6,738 nucleotides of DNA from NCBI GenBank assembly GCA_903944255.1, contig CAJARE010000127.1:1-6738 (forward strand). The letters are read 5' to 3'. This DNA comes from an uncultured beta proteobacterium. GTDB lineage: Bacteria > Pseudomonadota > Gammaproteobacteria > Burkholderiales > Burkholderiaceae. Position numbers and translations under genes: made by a program. Shown piece after piece: positions 1 to 6,412 of the stretch (positions are counted from its first letter, which is position 1; each line of letters starts with the position of its first letter). A model generated the notes under the pieces. The model saw only the letters and a program-made list of their open reading frames with translations, searched no databases and was not told where the DNA came from.

Positions 1-582
1 ATCCACCCAAATATTTTTTGGCGAAAGCCAGTTGTAGATTTTACTATCTGCCCCAATATTTACGTAAACATTCTTATGAACAGCGCATAAAAACATAAAC
101 TGTTTATAATTAAATGGCGACCGATGACGCCAAATATCACGAAGATGTTTTCGGTTTCGATGACACTCAATGACTTTATTTACAATGTCTTTTAATTCAT
201 CATTATAAATACAGAAAAGAAGCGACACCATTACCATAGAACTTCGTGAATGACCCGCGCGACAATGAATGTATATTTTGTTTGTTTTGTCGTCAAATGC
301 ACGTTTTAAACTTACAATAAATCGACAGTAATCGTGAATGTCTTCTGGGACAGAATTGTCAACAATTGGGTAATGGATGACCTGAATATCTGAGTATGAG
401 TCTGAGTCTTGGTCAGGCTTTATAACATAGGCGTTTTCAGTAAGATTAACAATAAAATTAAATCTGTTTTTCTTGAGTTTTTCAAGCATGTATTCGTTTG
501 GTAATGGTCCAAAATAAACACGATCTGGTATAGCACAACTGATCCATTCATATAATGAGCTCGTAATTTTAAAACGATTCAT
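1..582 (-). CDS. Dual-specificity protein phosphatase, giant-virus/eukaryote-like (3' end beyond window)
   Basis: Partial gene: 194 codons are open from the ATG at 582-580 to the window edge with no stop. The protein carries the cysteine-phosphatase signature HCRAGHSRS, with nucleophile Cys107 and phosphate-binding Arg113 (CX5R). A plausible general-acid Asp75 lies in the preceding YPIVDNS loop. It should therefore remove phosphate from phospho-Tyr/Ser/Thr (or a related phosphoester). No signal peptide is evident. Residues ~145-194 (RHRSPFNYKQF, then NWLSPKNIWVD) extend past the catalytic core; this tail resembles what I recall of Mimivirus-type phosphatases, so a viral or protist origin is inferred. 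The start is preceded by an A/T-only stretch with no Shine-Dalgarno, and GC is ~34%, lower than the genes to the right. It points away from the bacterial genes and abuts a broken dctM. The fold is confident; the origin is not. Confidence 0.8.
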   Translation of the reverse strand, partial: MNRFKITSSLYEWISCAIPDRVYFGPLPNEYMLEKLKKNRFNFIVNLTENAYVIKPDQDSDSYSDIQVIHYPIVDNSVPEDIHDYCRFIVSLKRAFDDKTNKIYIHCRAGHSRSSMVMVSLLFCIYNDELKDIVNKVIECHRNRKHLRDIWRHRSPFNYKQFMFLCAVHKNVYVNIGADSKIYNWLSPKNIWVD

Positions 583-600
583 TTTATAGTATAGAATAAT
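583..600. other. Junction between virus-like and bacterial DNA
   Basis: Left of this A/T-only stretch is the virus-like phosphatase reading leftward; right of it dctM begins abruptly in mid-protein. The exact breakpoint cannot be fixed from sequence alone but must lie at about 583-605. No inverted repeats, target-site duplication or integrase-type site are visible at the seam. That favours a chimeric join or non-homologous breakage over transposition. Confidence 0.6.
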
Positions 601-730
601 GTTTAAAATAGATAAAAAAGTTTCTTTACCGTTTTTTTCCATGATGGTATTAGCAGTGGCATTAGTTACGATTTGGCCTGAGTTAGTCACTTGGTTGCCA
701 GATCAAGTAATGCAAAAAGAAATTAAGTAA
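599..730 (+). pseudogene. 3' fragment of TRAP transporter large permease (DctM C-terminus)
   Basis: The frame gives 43 residues ending at TAA 728-730. They contain a hydrophobic helix (SLPFFSMMVLAVALVTIWPE) followed by LVTWLP, the typical last transmembrane segment and tail of DctM/large-permease subunits of TRAP transporters (inner membrane, Na+-driven uptake of carboxylates). A complete DctM has more than 400 residues. Here the frame upstream is closed by TAG at 587-589, and about 390 residues are missing. The ATG at 599 is probably an internal Met codon or chance, not a true start. The stop is only 5 bases before the pxpBC-like start, so the intact gene was probably co-transcribed with pxpBC. 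Pyroglutamate-binding TRAP receptors are known in Bordetella, so the lost transporter may have imported 5-oxoproline (inference). If the junction upstream is artefactual, the gene is intact in the real genome. Confidence 0.7.
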
Positions 731-735
731 GTTCG

Positions 736-2499
736 ATGCAGTTAAAAAGATCTAGGAAGGTTGCTGGGGAAATTGACATCCTTAACTTGGGGGATGCTGC
801 TCTCCTGCTCGATTTTAGAGAATCTGTAGACCCTTTAAGTCGCATTCATCAGCTATGCACTCTCTTGTTCTCGGCTGCTCCTGAATGGCTTGAAGATGTC
901 ATCCCTGGTATTGACAGTCTCTTCATTAGTCTTCATTTTGAAAATACGGACTATCAAGCAACCCGTGCTTTGGCACGTACACAGATTGAAGATTTACTCG
1001 GGAAGATACGTAAAGATAAAAAAGTCACTATTAAAAATGACATTGTTCATCGTGTGCGGGTTTGTTATGACCCAGAATTGGCACCTGATTTATTAGCAAG
1101 CGCAGAAAAATGTAAGCTCTCATTGCGAGAGTTTATTAACCGGCACAAAAATTCAGAGATTCGTGTTGATATTTTAGGATTTATGCCTGGATTTCCATAC
1201 TGTAGCGGCCTTGATCCCAGCTTACGGTTGCCACGTCTTGAGTCGCCAAGAACTGCAGTCCCCAAAGGTTCAGTGGCTATTGCAGAATTACAAACCGGTA
1301 TCTATCCAAAGCCAACCCCTGGTGGTTGGAATGTAATTGGTAGAACGCCGGATATTCTTTTTGATCCGCGAAATGAACGGCCTAGTCTGCTGAATCCGGG
1401 AGATCGCTTGGAGTTTATTGAAATTGATTTGAATGAATTTAAAAAAATAACTTTGGCACAAGAGGCAGAAGCTTCTCAACAGAAAGTTAGCAGTATTTCA
1501 AAGAGCAGCGCTATCGAGGTTCTTAGTCCCGGTCTATTAACGACTATTCAAGGGCAGCCACGTTATGGATTTGCGCATTTAGCATTAAGCGCAGGCGGAC
1601 CTATGGACAAAGAAAGTGCGCGTCTTGCCAATGCCTTATTGGGTAATCCAGAAGACCTTGCAGGATTAGAAATTACTGGCACTGGTCCTAAGCTTTTATT
1701 TCATCAGGATACCTGGGTTGCTTGGGTGGGTGCGCAATGTTTGGGATTAATAGACGGACAATCTTTTCCAGGCAATCGACCGGTTCATATTCACAAAGGT
1801 CAAATACTCAGTTTTGCCTCTATGACGAAAGGCTATCGTCTTTTCTTGGCGATTAGCGGAGGCATTGAGAGTGAGTTTGTTTTAGGGGGTCGCGGCTCTC
1901 ATTTAAGTGCAGGTATAGGAGAAAAGGTAGTGCAAAAAGGAGACTTTTTATATTTACCTCAAGCTCATCTTGCTCAGGAAAAGACGTTTTTTAAAAACTT
2001 AAATCAGTCAGGCTTGAATTATCCTAAATGGTCGATTGCATCACCGGCCTTGCCAGGCAAATCAATCCAAATGATTAAGGCTATTCCAAGCATTCACTTT
2101 AGCCTTCTGAGTCAAGCAGAACAAGCTTTGCTATGGAAGACAATATGGGTAGTCTCATCTCAAAGTAATCGAATGGGGATGCGCTTAGATAGTGATTTTA
2201 AAATCTCAAAACCAATGACAGGAATTGCGTCACAAGGAATTTGGTTTGGGACTATTCAATTACCCCCATCTGGACAGCCTATTTTAATGTTGGCTGAGCA
2301 TGCTACAACTGGCGGATATCCCCGTTTGCTCGAGACAATTAGCTCAGAACGGTCAACCTTGGCGCAATTAAGGCCTGGTAGCAAAATCCAATTTGTACCC
2401 GTTACACTTGAAGAGGCTGATCAGATCAATACAATTTATTACACTGAACAGGAAAAAACTTTGGATACTCTAGAAGCTACTCTTTTGGATAAATCATGA
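736..2499 (+). CDS. pxpBC: 5-oxoprolinase subunits B and C, fused (PxpB-PxpC; KipI-KipA type)
   Basis: 587 residues. Residues ~10-230 are the PxpB/KipI (allophanate-hydrolase subunit 1-like) domain, with GFMPGFPY at 148-155 and TPGGWNVIGRT at 194-204. Residues ~228-258 are a polar linker. Residues ~259-560 are the PxpC/KipA (subunit 2-like) domain, with AGGPMD at 286-291, SNRMGMRL at 477-484 and MTGIASQGIWFGTIQLPPSG at 494-513, then TTGGYP at 524-529. With PxpA these form the ATP-dependent 5-oxoprolinase that opens pyroglutamate to glutamate in the cytoplasm. In E. coli and Bacillus B and C are separate proteins; fusion is a known alternative. The start follows the dctM stop by 5 bases with only a weak Shine-Dalgarno, which suggests translational coupling. 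The last ~25 residues are a non-conserved tail. The stop overlaps the pxpA start (ATGA, 2496-2499). Confidence 0.93.
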   Translation: MQLKRSRKVAGEIDILNLGDAALLLDFRESVDPLSRIHQLCTLLFSAAPEWLEDVIPGIDSLFISLHFENTDYQATRALARTQIEDLLGKIRKDKKVTIKNDIVHRVRVCYDPELAPDLLASAEKCKLSLREFINRHKNSEIRVDILGFMPGFPYCSGLDPSLRLPRLESPRTAVPKGSVAIAELQTGIYPKPTPGGWNVIGRTPDILFDPRNERPSLLNPGDRLEFIEIDLNEFKKITLAQEAEASQQKVSSISKSSAIEVLSPGLLTTIQGQPRYGFAHLALSAGGPMDKESARLANALLGNPEDLAGLEITGTGPKLLFHQDTWVAWVGAQCLGLIDGQSFPGNRPVHIHKGQILSFASMTKGYRLFLAISGGIESEFVLGGRGSHLSAGIGEKVVQKGDFLYLPQAHLAQEKTFFKNLNQSGLNYPKWSIASPALPGKSIQMIKAIPSIHFSLLSQAEQALLWKTIWVVSSQSNRMGMRLDSDFKISKPMTGIASQGIWFGTIQLPPSGQPILMLAEHATTGGYPRLLETISSERSTLAQLRPGSKIQFVPVTLEEADQINTIYYTEQEKTLDTLEATLLDKS

Positions 2500-3224
2500 A
2501 AAGAACAATTGATCTTAATAGCGACATGGGTGAGGGTTTTGGTGTTTGGGAAATGGGCGATGACTTTGCACTCCTAGACTATATTGATTCAACTAATATT
2601 GCGTGCGGTTGGCATGCTGGCGATCCTGAGCGAATGAAAAATCTTGTAGCAGCCGCTATTCAGAAAAATGTTCATATAGGCGCTCATCCCAGCCTGCCTG
2701 ATTTACTTGGATTTGGTAGGCGAGAAATGGCGATTACACCGAACGATGCTTATAACTATGTTCTGTATCAGGTTGGCGCATTACAAGCATTCATTCGTGC
2801 ACAGGGTGGAAAGTTGCATCATGTAAAACCGCATGGTGCTTTTTATAACCAGGCAGCAAAAGATATCAATTTAGCCCAAGCGATTGCGCAAGCGATTAAG
2901 GATTTGGGTGATGGGCTTATTTTGTATGGATTAGCCTCAAGTTGTTTTGTGGCGGCCGCACAGAAAGTGGGCATACCTTTATGGCAAGAAGTATTTGCAG
3001 ATCGGCGATACACCCCTGAAGGTTATTTGGTTCCTCGTACTCAGGCTAATGCCATGATTGAGACTGAGGATGAGGCTGTAGAGCAAGTATTGCGAATGGC
3101 TAATGAAGGTGAGGTCATTGCGCTGGATGGCAGTGTGGTCAAAGTACAGGCAGATACCCTTTGCATTCATGGAGATAGCCCATCAGCTCTCGATTTTGTT
3201 AGAAAAATTAAGCCTTTGCTCTAA
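2496..3224 (+). CDS. pxpA: 5-oxoprolinase subunit A (LamB/YcsF family)
   Basis: 242 residues, close to the ~244-250 usual for the family, so complete. Hallmarks in order: DLNSDMGEGFG at 6-16, ACGWHAGDP at 36-44, GAHPS at 62-66, VKPHGAFYN at 110-118, ADRRYTPEGYLVPR at 168-181 and IHGDSP at 224-229. Conserved Asp/His residues in the first four blocks line the active site of this TIM-barrel-like family. It works with PxpB and PxpC to hydrolyse 5-oxoproline to L-glutamate at the cost of ATP, salvaging a spontaneous glutamine/glutathione breakdown product or using imported pyroglutamate. The ATG shares ATGA with the end of pxpBC, the usual sign of coupled translation and matched subunit levels; a weak GGA lies 6 bases upstream. 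An 80-base gap with no clear terminator follows. Confidence 0.95.
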   Translation: MKRTIDLNSDMGEGFGVWEMGDDFALLDYIDSTNIACGWHAGDPERMKNLVAAAIQKNVHIGAHPSLPDLLGFGRREMAITPNDAYNYVLYQVGALQAFIRAQGGKLHHVKPHGAFYNQAAKDINLAQAIAQAIKDLGDGLILYGLASSCFVAAAQKVGIPLWQEVFADRRYTPEGYLVPRTQANAMIETEDEAVEQVLRMANEGEVIALDGSVVKVQADTLCIHGDSPSALDFVRKIKPLL

Positions 3225-3304
3225 TTGGATTACATTAGAGGGTATAAGGTCTTAGACTACTTGCCGTACTAATAATAAAAATTTTAAAGAGATGGAGACG
3301 CGGA
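3225..3304 (+). promoter_or_regulatory. 80-base gap between pxpA and the CoA-transferase pair, with palindrome GTCTTAGAC
   Basis: It holds a 9-base palindrome, GTCT-T-AGAC (3249-3257), followed by an A/T-rich run (3270-3287). A good Shine-Dalgarno, GGAGA at 3294-3298, sits 6 bases before the GTG start. TTAGAC (3252-3257) and TAATAA (3273-3278) are 15 bases apart and could form a poor promoter overlapping the palindrome. No intrinsic terminator is seen, so read-through from pxpA is possible. The palindrome could be a GntR-type half-site pair (GT...AC), but nothing else supports this. Confidence 0.3.
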
Positions 3305-3976
3305 GTGATTCAAAAAATTTGTTCCAGTGTGACTGAGGCTTTGCAAGATATTGCGGATGGTTCTACCATTTTAATTTCAGGATTTGGCGGCGCTGGCCTG
3401 CCTATATATTTATTAGATGCACTGGTAGAGCAGGGCGCAAAAGAGCTTACCTTAGTCAGTAATAATGCCGGTAATCAAGGCGTCGGTATTGCTAAATTGA
3501 TTGGTGCTGGACGTGTTAAGAAGATGGTTTGCTCCTTTCCAAGACAACCAGAATCAGGCGCATTTGATGATCTTTATCGTGCAGGCAAAATCGAGTTAGA
3601 GTTGGTTCCCCAGGGAACCCTAGCTGAACGCATTCGTGCAGGTGGAGCCGGTATAGGCGGTTTTTATACGCCTACTGGGTTTGGGACTGAGCTTGCGGTC
3701 GGAAAAGATACGCGCGTCATTGATGGTGTAAATCATATTTTTGAGAAAGCCATAAAAGCTGACTATGCCTTGATCAAGGCAGACAAAGGAGACCGCTGGG
3801 GTAACCTTGTTTACCATGGTACCGGCAGAAACTTTGGACCCATTATGGCGACTGCTGCTCGTTGCACAATTGCACAGGTAAAAGAAATCGTTGAGCTTGG
3901 TCAATTAGATCCAGAGATCATTGTGACACCAGGCATTTTTGTTAAGCGTGTTGTGTTAGTTGGGGGTAAGTCATGA
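3305..3976 (+). CDS. pcaI: 3-oxoacid CoA-transferase subunit A, 3-oxoadipate (PcaI) type
   Basis: 223 residues, full length for the alpha subunit of family I CoA-transferases. Landmarks: GSTILISGFGGAGLP at 19-33 (the glycine loop), SNNAGN at 52-57, CSFPR at 76-80, FYTPTGFGT at 120-128, KADKGDRWGNLVY at 158-170 and RNFGPIMA at 175-182. The wording around CSFPRQPES, ELVPQGTLAERIRAGGAGIGGF and VTPGIFVKRVV matches what I recall of Pseudomonas PcaI better than ScoA/AtoD. The heterodimer moves CoA from succinyl-CoA to a 3-oxoacid in the cytoplasm. The start is GTG at 3305, chosen because GGAGA is well spaced 6 bases upstream and the protein then aligns from its first residues. It overlaps the next gene by ATGA (3973-3976). 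No pcaB/C/D/F genes are visible, so the real acid substrate is uncertain. Confidence 0.88.
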   Translation: MIQKICSSVTEALQDIADGSTILISGFGGAGLPIYLLDALVEQGAKELTLVSNNAGNQGVGIAKLIGAGRVKKMVCSFPRQPESGAFDDLYRAGKIELELVPQGTLAERIRAGGAGIGGFYTPTGFGTELAVGKDTRVIDGVNHIFEKAIKADYALIKADKGDRWGNLVYHGTGRNFGPIMATAARCTIAQVKEIVELGQLDPEIIVTPGIFVKRVVLVGGKS

Positions 3977-4629
3977 TTGATCTTTCTCAAGTAAAAAAAC
4001 GTAGTACGGCTGATATTGCAAAACGAATTGTGCAAGATATTCCAGATGGCGCTCACGTTAATCTGGGTATTGGTCAGCCAATGACAATCTCTAACTATCT
4101 TCCCTTAGATCGTGAAATTGTCTTGCATAGTGAAAACGGTCTATTGGGAATGGGGCCTTTGGCTCAGGGCGATGAAATTGATGAAGAGTTAGTCAATGCT
4201 GGGAAACAGCCCGTTACGATGTTGCCTGGTGCTTCCCTTTGCCACCATGCAGATTCATTTGTGATGATTCGGGGTGGCCATATTGATATTTGTGTGCTCG
4301 GTGCATTTCAAGTTTCTATCAAAGGAGATATTGCTAATTGGCGCACCGGTGATCCAAAAGCAATCCCGGCTGTAGGCGGTGCCATGGATTTAGCATTAGG
4401 CGCTAAGAAACTCTTTGTGATGATGGAACATCTTACGAAGTCAGGAGAGTCCAAATTTGTTAAAGAATGTACTTACCCATTAACAGCACTTGAAGCTGTT
4501 GATTGTGTCTATACAGACTTAGCGACTATCGCTGTCACCCCAGAGGGATTGGTTGCGGTCGATTGGGTAGATGGATTAAGTTTTGAAGATTTACAAGAGT
4601 TGAGTGGTATTCAACTACGCAAATATTGA
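3973..4629 (+). CDS. pcaJ: 3-oxoacid CoA-transferase subunit B, 3-oxoadipate (PcaJ) type
   Basis: 218 residues, normal for the beta subunit. The catalytic glutamate that carries the CoA thioester intermediate is Glu54 in HSENGLLGMGP (52-62). Other marks are VNLGIGQP at 29-36, NAGKQPVTMLPG at ~76-87, HHADSF (near 92-97), MIRGGHIDICVLGAFQV, GAMDLALGAKK and MMEHLTKSGESK. With the preceding alpha subunit it forms a complete heterodimeric transferase; coupling is supported by the ATGA overlap, and a G-rich ribosome site (GGGGG, 3962-3966) lies inside the upstream gene. ScoB/AtoA-type acetoacetate transfer cannot be excluded, but the sequence reads closest to PcaJ. The stop codon lies inside a perfect inverted repeat (4620-4648). 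Confidence 0.9.
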   Translation: MIDLSQVKKRSTADIAKRIVQDIPDGAHVNLGIGQPMTISNYLPLDREIVLHSENGLLGMGPLAQGDEIDEELVNAGKQPVTMLPGASLCHHADSFVMIRGGHIDICVLGAFQVSIKGDIANWRTGDPKAIPAVGGAMDLALGAKKLFVMMEHLTKSGESKFVKECTYPLTALEAVDCVYTDLATIAVTPEGLVAVDWVDGLSFEDLQELSGIQLRKY

Positions 4630-4648
4630 TTTTTATATTCAATATTTG
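4620..4648 (+). repeat. Perfect 10-base inverted repeat across the pcaJ-like stop codon
   Basis: CAAATATTGA (4620-4629) is the exact reverse complement of TCAATATTTG (4639-4648), with a 9-base A/T loop between them. The left arm includes the TGA stop. No T-run follows (the next bases are ACCTCTG), so it is not a standard intrinsic terminator. It could be a processing or mRNA-stability hairpin, or a dimeric regulator's site just upstream of the SDR gene. Confidence 0.55.
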
Positions 4649-4679
4649 ACCTCTGAAGTCTTATGGAGATATTCCTTAA

Positions 4680-5447
4680 ATGATAATTAATAAACTTTTT
4701 GATTTAACGGGTAAGACGGCGCTGATAACTGGAGGTAGTAGTGGTTTAGGAGAGGCAATAGCAACAGCTTTAGGCTTATCTGGTGCCAAAATAGCAATTG
4801 CAGCTCGAAGAGAGAATCAGTTAAGTGAGGCATTAGCACGACTAAGCGATCAGGGAATAGCAGCCTCTTCTTTTGCAGCTAATCTAAGTGACCTAGAGCA
4901 ATCAAGTGATTTGGCACTCAGAGTTCTCAAACAGTTAGATAAAGTAGATATTTTAGTAAATGCTGCTGGCATCAATTTACGGGAGACTTATGAACAAGTT
5001 TCTCCACAGAGTTGGCAAGATCAGTTGAATGTTCATCTTGGGGCTCCCTTTTTTTTAACACAAGCTTTAGCTCCACAGATGAAAGCACGTAATTGGGGGC
5101 GAATTATTAATATAGCTTCTGTACAAAGTTACCGCGCATTATCAAATAGCGCGCCATATGGCAGCGCTAAAGGTGGGATAGTTCAATTGACTAGAGCAAT
5201 CGCTCAAGAGTGGTCTCGATTTGGTATTAACTGCAATGCGATAGGACCAGGCCTTTTCCCAACTGCTTTAACTGCTCCTATTTTTAGTAACCCCGATTTA
5301 GTAAAGATGCATGCTGATAAAACGGCAATTGGTCGAAATGGAAAATTAGAGGATATTTATGGCTTGGCTATTTTTCTAGCCAGCCCAGCCTCTGCTTATC
5401 TTACTGGCCAAACTATTATGGTAGATGGCGGCTATACGGCAATCTGA
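4680..5447 (+). CDS. Short-chain dehydrogenase/reductase (classical SDR)
   Basis: 255 residues, a complete classical SDR. The Rossmann nucleotide loop is TGGSSGLG (17-24), NAAG is at 94-97, and the catalytic tetrad reads Asn117, Ser147, Tyr160 and Lys164 (YGSAK). PGLFPT (190-195) and MVDGG (247-251) are the usual C-terminal marks. AARR at 41-44 after strand 2 suggests NADP(H) rather than NAD(H). No signal peptide, so cytoplasmic. Overall it resembles gluconate 5-dehydrogenase/3-oxoacyl reductase-like SDRs, but the substrate cannot be read from sequence; its place after an oxoacid CoA-transferase suggests a hydroxy/oxo-acid or a polyol derivative. GGAGA at 4665-4669 is a ribosome site 10 bases before the ATG, slightly long. 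It lies 50 bases after the CoA-transferase pair on the same strand and probably shares its transcript. Confidence 0.9.
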   Translation: MIINKLFDLTGKTALITGGSSGLGEAIATALGLSGAKIAIAARRENQLSEALARLSDQGIAASSFAANLSDLEQSSDLALRVLKQLDKVDILVNAAGINLRETYEQVSPQSWQDQLNVHLGAPFFLTQALAPQMKARNWGRIINIASVQSYRALSNSAPYGSAKGGIVQLTRAIAQEWSRFGINCNAIGPGLFPTALTAPIFSNPDLVKMHADKTAIGRNGKLEDIYGLAIFLASPASAYLTGQTIMVDGGYTAI

Positions 5448-5454
5448 TCCACGC

Positions 5455-5478
5455 TTAGGTAGATTTTCTCTATCCTAA
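5455..5478. terminator. Weak hairpin between convergent genes
   Basis: TTAGG-TAGA (5455-5463) pairs with TCTA-T-CCTAA (5469-5478), giving 9 base pairs with one bulged T and a 5-base loop TTTTC. It sits in the 27-base gap between the convergent SDR and GntR genes and overlaps the GntR stop. Its placement fits a bidirectional terminator, but neither strand shows a proper T-run after the stem. Confidence 0.3.
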
Positions 5479-6245
5479 TAAAAACCATTTTGTGCAAAAA
5501 AGAGTTTTGGGCCATCAGCAGGTAGGAATAATTGCTGAAAGAAAATTGGAGAGTTATGATTTCCAGTTGCTTTAATCTCAACTAGAACACCTTTATTTTT
5601 TTTGGGTAAATTTAAAGCAGAATTAATTTCGGCAGGAAAAGTAGTGCACTCTATAGTTCTATCAACATTTTTTAGCTGTACTTTATGCGCGTCTTGAATT
5701 AACCCAATGAAATTTGCACTATCTAGATTTTTGGCTGTAGTGTTCATAATGATTGGAAATTGATTTGGGTCTAAAAAGTATTTGCTGTAAAACACGTATT
5801 GATCTACGTAAATCAACCGGTCAATTTGCAATATTATTTTTGATGGCTTGCCTACTGTAAGCCATGATGACCAATCTTCTTTAGAGGTAATCAATTTTTT
5901 CTTAATGACTTTTGTTGACATTGGATAGAAACTTAAGCCATCAGGAGTAATGAAGCGAAAAATCCAAGGTCCTCCAATGCGCCTCTCAATAGGGATGACA
6001 AAAGTCCCCAGGCCTCGCTTTCTATGAAGCAGGCCCTCCCTTGTAAGACTTCCTACTGCTTTTTGTACAGTACCCAGACTGAAGGGTGTGATTTTGGAAA
6101 GCTCAAGCTCTGTAGGCAATTGAATACCCGTTTCCCAATGCCCATCTTGAATGGCGGCCATAATCGTAGCGCGCAAAATTTCATGTTTACGAAGGCCTTC
6201 TAGGCTCTTAGGACGATATTTTTTATAAAAAATGGCTTCAGTCAT
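5475..6245 (-). CDS. GntR-family transcriptional regulator, HutC-like with UTRA domain
   Basis: 256 residues; ATG at 6245-6243, TAG at 5477-5475. Residues ~20-85 form a GntR winged helix-turn-helix, with LPTE at 43-46, SLGTVQKAVGSLTREGLL at 56-73 (recognition helix) and the wing RKRGLGTFV at 75-83. Residues ~95-250 have the length and ending (IFFQQLFLPADG) of a UTRA ligand-binding domain, as in HutC, which senses small metabolites and releases DNA. The UTRA part is weakly conserved, so the ligand is unknown; an amino-acid-like or gamma-glutamyl compound is a guess from context. No clear Shine-Dalgarno precedes the start. It is convergent with the SDR gene and divergent from the GGT-like gene, whose upstream region carries a repeat pair that may be its operator. 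Confidence 0.85.
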   Translation of the reverse strand: MTEAIFYKKYRPKSLEGLRKHEILRATIMAAIQDGHWETGIQLPTELELSKITPFSLGTVQKAVGSLTREGLLHRKRGLGTFVIPIERRIGGPWIFRFITPDGLSFYPMSTKVIKKKLITSKEDWSSWLTVGKPSKIILQIDRLIYVDQYVFYSKYFLDPNQFPIIMNTTAKNLDSANFIGLIQDAHKVQLKNVDRTIECTTFPAEINSALNLPKKNKGVLVEIKATGNHNSPIFFQQLFLPADGPKLFFAQNGFY

Positions 6246-6310
6246 ATGCTTTTTTTGAGGTCTACAGATATCTTATTGGAAATGGAGTGTTTGCGTGAGG
6301 ATTTATTGCA

Positions 6311-6359
6311 TTGCACAACTTAATATATAGTAACTCTTGACAAACTTAATGCATAGTAA
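6311..6359 (+). promoter_or_regulatory. Tandem near-identical repeat pair, candidate operator/promoter of the GGT-like gene
   Basis: Two copies of AACTTAAT-NN-ATAGTAA (6317-6333 and 6343-6359) differ only at the two central bases (AT against GC) and start 26 bases apart, about two and a half helical turns. Each is preceded by a TTG-starting hexamer (TTGCAC 6311-6316, TTGACA 6337-6342). TTGACA is a perfect -35; its 17-base spacer is exactly the second repeat, followed by TAGCCT, a poor -10 (3 of 6). The first copy contains TATAGT (6326-6331), a good -10 without a good -35. Each copy has partial dyad symmetry (ACT-N8-AGT). The setting between divergent GntR and GGT-like genes suggests operators for that regulator. 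Confidence 0.5.
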
Positions 6360-6412
6360 TAGCCTGAAACGAAGATCAATATGGTGAATGACAGAAGTAA
6401 TGTAAGCCAACC

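Noticed and set aside
599..730. A 43-residue one-helix membrane protein starting at ATG 599.
   Set aside because: The sequence matches the last helix and WLP tail of DctM, no ribosome site precedes the ATG, and the upstream DNA is foreign; it is better read as a gene remnant.
890..1479. Short open frames on both strands inside the pxpBC gene.
   Set aside because: They lie wholly within a well-conserved coding frame and have no ribosome sites or recognisable motifs.
736..2499. Urea-amidolyase/allophanate hydrolase assignment for the fused protein.
   Set aside because: The subunit 1/2-like domains are shared, but there is no biotin carboxylase or amidase domain, and adjacent pxpA identifies the 5-oxoprolinase system.
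2979..3170. A 63-codon minus-strand frame inside pxpA.
   Set aside because: It overlaps conserved pxpA motifs and shows no independent evidence of coding.
3620..3904. A 94-codon minus-strand frame inside the pcaI-like gene.
   Set aside because: It is the antisense shadow of the conserved CoA-transferase frame, with no family-like features.
6311..6359. CRISPR-like or mobile-element repeats.
   Set aside because: There are only two copies with a 9-base gap between cores and no cas or transposase gene; an operator pair fits better.
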